Origin: Cellulomonas fengjieae
Lineage (GTDB): Bacteria > Actinomycetota > Actinomycetes > Actinomycetales > Cellulomonadaceae
Assembly: GCF_018388465.1 (NCBI RefSeq)
Contig: NZ_CP074404.1
Span: 3,925,909-3,989,908 of the forward strand
Direction: 5' to 3'
DNA length: 64,000 bases
Part shown: piece after piece, positions 61,834 to 64,000 of the stretch
Numbering within the stretch: the first letter of the stretch is position 1
Layout of the letters: each line of letters opens with the position of its first letter
Translations under genes and position numbers: made by a program
The notes under the pieces: generated by a model
What the model saw: the letters and a program-made list of their open reading frames with translations, nothing else
Databases searched by the model: none
What the model was told of the DNA's origin: nothing

Positions 61834-62910
61834 CTACTTCTTGGGCCTGGTGGGGCGGGCCGGCGGCGGGGTCACGGGACCGTCGGTGTCGCCGTCCTTC
61901 GGTGTGCTCGAGGGCGCGCTCGGAGGGGTGCCGGGCTGAGTGTTCGGGCCCTCGGTTCCGGGCCGCGGCTTTGCGCGGTCCTTACGCTTGGGCTGGACGC
62001 GCTGCCCACGCGGCTTCTCCTCGATGACCGCCGTCGTCGGAGCCTCCTCGATCACTCCCTGCGGCTTGGCCTTCTTCGCCTTGCGCGCCTTCATGGCGAG
62101 CTCGGCCTGCGAGCCGGGGGCCGGCATGCGGCGGATCGTGTAGAACTGCTGGCCCATCGACCAGAGGTTCGTGGTGGTCCAGTAGATGAGGACACCGATG
62201 GGGAAGTTCACGCCCGAGAATGCGAACACCAGGGGGAGCACGTACAGCAGGACCTTCTGCTGCTGTGCCATCGGGCCCTGGAGTGCGGCCGGCGGCATGT
62301 TCTTCATCGTGAGCTGGCGCTGCGTGAGGAACGTCGTCGCGGACATCGCGATGATCAGGACGACGGTGACGACCTGGATGTGCCAGTTACCGTCGGCACG
62401 CATGAACGTTCCGGACAGCGGAGCGCCGAACAGCGTGGCGTTCTCCGCCTGCCCCGCCAGGTCGGCGCTGAGCGGACCGATCGGGGGATAGCTGCCGTTC
62501 GCGATCCGGGGGAGCTCGATGAGCACCCGGAAGAGCGCGAAGAAGATGGGGGACTGCAGCAGGATCGGCAGGCAGGACGCGAACGGGTTGGTCCCGTGCT
62601 CCTTGTAGAGAGCCATCGTCTCGCGGCTCATCGCCTCACGGGAGGCGGGGTCGGTCTTGCCCTTGTACTTCTTCTGGATCGCCTGCATCTGCGGAGCGAT
62701 CAGCTGCATCCCGCGGGACGCCTTGATCTGGCGGAAGAAGAGCGGGATCAGTGCGATCCGGATGACGATCACCAGCCCGACGATGGACAGCGACCACGCC
62801 GCACCGCCCTCGGGGTCGAGCCCGATGGCCGTGAACAAGGAGTGGAACTGGACCATGATCCAGGCCACGGCGATCATGATCGGTTTGAGCAGACCGTCGA
62901 ACCAGTCCAT
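61834..62910 (-). CDS. yidC: Membrane protein insertase YidC/Oxa1
   Basis: A 358-residue insertase that folds membrane proteins with or without SecYEG. There are about five TM segments, starting IMIAVAWIMVQFHSLFTAIG, then WSLSIVGLVIVIRIALIPLF with the conserved positively charged Arg in the groove. Also seen: MQAIQKKYKGKTDPASREAM (coiled loop), LPILLQSPIFFALFRVLIEL, and LPLVFAFSGVNFPIGVLIYW. A long basic tail (KKAKPQ..PKRKDRAKPRPG) probably touches ribosomes. The large periplasmic P1 domain of proteobacteria is absent, as normal for Gram-positives. Confidence 0.97.
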   Translation of the reverse strand: MDWFDGLLKPIMIAVAWIMVQFHSLFTAIGLDPEGGAAWSLSIVGLVIVIRIALIPLFFRQIKASRGMQLIAPQMQAIQKKYKGKTDPASREAMSRETMALYKEHGTNPFASCLPILLQSPIFFALFRVLIELPRIANGSYPPIGPLSADLAGQAENATLFGAPLSGTFMRADGNWHIQVVTVVLIIAMSATTFLTQRQLTMKNMPPAALQGPMAQQQKVLLYVLPLVFAFSGVNFPIGVLIYWTTTNLWSMGQQFYTIRRMPAPGSQAELAMKARKAKKAKPQGVIEEAPTTAVIEEKPRGQRVQPKRKDRAKPRPGTEGPNTQPGTPPSAPSSTPKDGDTDGPVTPPPARPTRPKK

Positions 62911-62931
62911 CGGGCAGAACTCCTCGGGGGG

Positions 62932-63228
62932 TCAGTGTGTGGACGAGGCCACGTCGAGATGGCGGTGATCGGGTCGTGCTGGTGGAACGTCGTCGATGCC
63001 GCCGGGGTTCCACGGGTTGCAGCGAAGCAGCCGGCGAGCGGCGAGCCAGGTGCCACGGAGAGCTCCGTGGCGTTGCACCGCGATGACGGCGTACTGCGAG
63101 CAGGACGGGTAGAACCGGCAGGTCGGCGGGGTCATCGGCGAGATGAACTGCTGGTACGCCCGAAGCAGGAGCAGCAGCAGCCGCGCGGGAGCGTGAAGGA
63201 TCCCCCGGGTCACCGCTCGAAGAGTCAT
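62932..63228 (-). CDS. yidD: Membrane protein insertion efficiency factor YidD
   Basis: A 98-residue small protein with the hallmark [37 protein letters not shown] and [19 protein letters not shown]. It assists YidC. It lies between rnpA (7 bases upstream) and yidC (21 bases downstream), the standard order. Confidence 0.96.
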   Translation of the reverse strand: MTLRAVTRGILHAPARLLLLLLRAYQQFISPMTPPTCRFYPSCSQYAVIAVQRHGALRGTWLAARRLLRCNPWNPGGIDDVPPARPDHRHLDVASSTH

Positions 63229-63235
63229 GGGATGA

Positions 63236-63601
63236 CTACGCCCCGGCCCGTCGTTGTGACCGACGACTGGCCGTCTCGAGCGCGGCGTCGAGATCCGCGC
63301 CGAGCTGGGCGAACGGACGTGACGCGGCAGGTGGCAGAGCCCGGACCACGATGCCCGCGTCAGCCGGCATCGTCGACAGCCGCGCGCGGACGAGCTCTCT
63401 CAACCGCCGCTTGACCAGGTTCCGGGTGACCGCAGTGCCAACGGCCTTGGACACCACGAGACCGACCACCGGTCCGGAGGACGAGTGGTCGGTCCTGGTC
63501 GTCAGGTGCACCACGAGGGTGTCCCGTCCGCCGCGCGCGCCTCTGCGCACCGCCTGCTCGAAGTCGGCAGCGCGGCGCATTCGGTGCGCAGCGGACAGCA
63601 C
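63236..63601 (-). CDS. rnpA: Ribonuclease P protein component
   Basis: A 121-residue basic RNA-binding protein that assists M1 RNA in tRNA 5' processing. Seen: [40 protein letters not shown] then [10 protein letters not shown], the RNR motif family signature. The GTG at 63601 ([10 protein letters not shown]) gives the usual length; it follows rpmH by 11 bases. Confidence 0.95.
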   Translation of the reverse strand: MLSAAHRMRRAADFEQAVRRGARGGRDTLVVHLTTRTDHSSSGPVVGLVVSKAVGTAVTRNLVKRRLRELVRARLSTMPADAGIVVRALPPAASRPFAQLGADLDAALETASRRSQRRAGA

Positions 63602-63612
63602 CGACGCGCGTG

Positions 63613-63750
63613 TCAGGCCGAGAGCTCCGTGCGACCCTTGCGGCGACGAGCCGCCAGGATCGCGCGGCCGGCGCGGGTACGCATGCGCAGGCGGAAGCCG
63701 TGGGTCTTGGCACGGCGCCGGTTGTTCGGCTGGAAGGTGCGCTTGGTCAC
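63613..63750 (-). CDS. rpmH: 50S ribosomal protein bL34
   Basis: A 45-residue protein: [19 protein letters not shown] then [18 protein letters not shown] and KGRTELSA. It is very basic and belongs to the large subunit. GTG start with GGAGA six bases upstream. It is the first gene of rpmH-rnpA-yidD-yidC-jag, and dnaA normally lies on its far side, beyond the window. Confidence 0.98.
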   Translation of the reverse strand: MTKRTFQPNNRRRAKTHGFRLRMRTRAGRAILAARRRKGRTELSA

Positions 63751-64000
63751 GAGGGTCTCCAACTACATCGGGTGGGTCTCGCATGTGCCGCGCGACCAGG
63801 TTCAGGCTGCCGAGACCGAATGCTCCCAGGACACGCATCGCGTGCGTGCGGCGTCAGGGCGCGCCAGCAGGAGCCATCGATAAGGCTGCAATACCGTACT
63901 TCCAGCCGTACTGATGGGTCAAATGCGTGCGACTCGCCGGGACGAGAGCACACCCACCGCCGCTGCCCGGGTAGCGGCACCTCACCCTACGGGCCCCTGC
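63751..64000. other. rpmH upstream region, probably the start of the dnaA-rpmH intergenic (oriC) space
   Basis: About 250 bases with no gene, reduced GC in places (for example around 63870-63930) and no complete DnaA box that I can see. The rpmH operon promoter must be here. By synteny the origin lies between this point and dnaA. Confidence 0.5.

Overview
The window is high-GC actinobacterial DNA. It most likely comes from a Cellulomonas-like member of the Micrococcales, just to one side of the chromosomal origin. This rests on a secreted CBM2-GH5 cellulase, a mycothiol-type MDMPI enzyme, Ino1 inositol-phosphate synthase, many leaderless-looking promoters, and a textbook origin-flanking gene order at the right end: cca, nudix, DUF6049, murJ, pseudokinase, trxB, trxA, ddl-like, parB, parA, rsmG, jag, yidC, yidD, rnpA, rpmH. 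dnaA should lie just beyond base 64000. Identification to genus is inference. Layout: 0-26.7 kb is a mosaic of accessory genes. It holds two NarL-type two-component systems, a cellulase with an operator-like palindrome at its promoter, single-gene enzymes (peptidase S51, methyltransferases, VOC, 5'-3' exonuclease, HAD phosphatase, GNAT), several regulators placed beside the genes they probably control (Lrp/MFS, ArsR-like/SRPBCC, TetR/DUF1772, Lrp/DUF2000), a secreted ricin-type lectin and small membrane proteins. The stretch from 20.0 to 26.7 kb contains decay: a truncated amino-acid permease, a truncated methyltransferase, and short dispersed inverted repeats. 26.7-33 kb carries dnaB, interrupted in its Walker A motif by a class 3 intein, then a MATE transporter and the rpsF-ssb-rpsR-rplI operon. 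33-43 kb carries a bifunctional penicillin-binding protein, a PadR-ino1 operon, an AbiEi/DUF559-like protein, an MFS transporter coupled to a blue-light LOV-GAF-PP2C phosphatase, and the CCA-adding enzyme. 43-53 kb is a cell-envelope and redox block: a translationally coupled nudix-DUF6049-murJ run, a separate MurJ-associated pseudokinase, and trxB-trxA behind a near-perfect sigma-R type promoter. 54-63.8 kb is the chromosome segregation and origin-proximal block. Ten parS sites (nine exact 14-mers, one with a single change) lie between 56.4 and 61.2 kb. Three are inside the coding sequence of an N-terminally extended ParA. The rest lie in or beside a gene-free stretch of about 3.6 kb that splits rsmG from jag, which are normally close neighbours. 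That stretch also holds degenerate tandem repeats and looks like a dedicated centromere platform. It is the most unusual feature of the window. No rRNA, tRNA, CRISPR array or complete insertion sequence was recognised.
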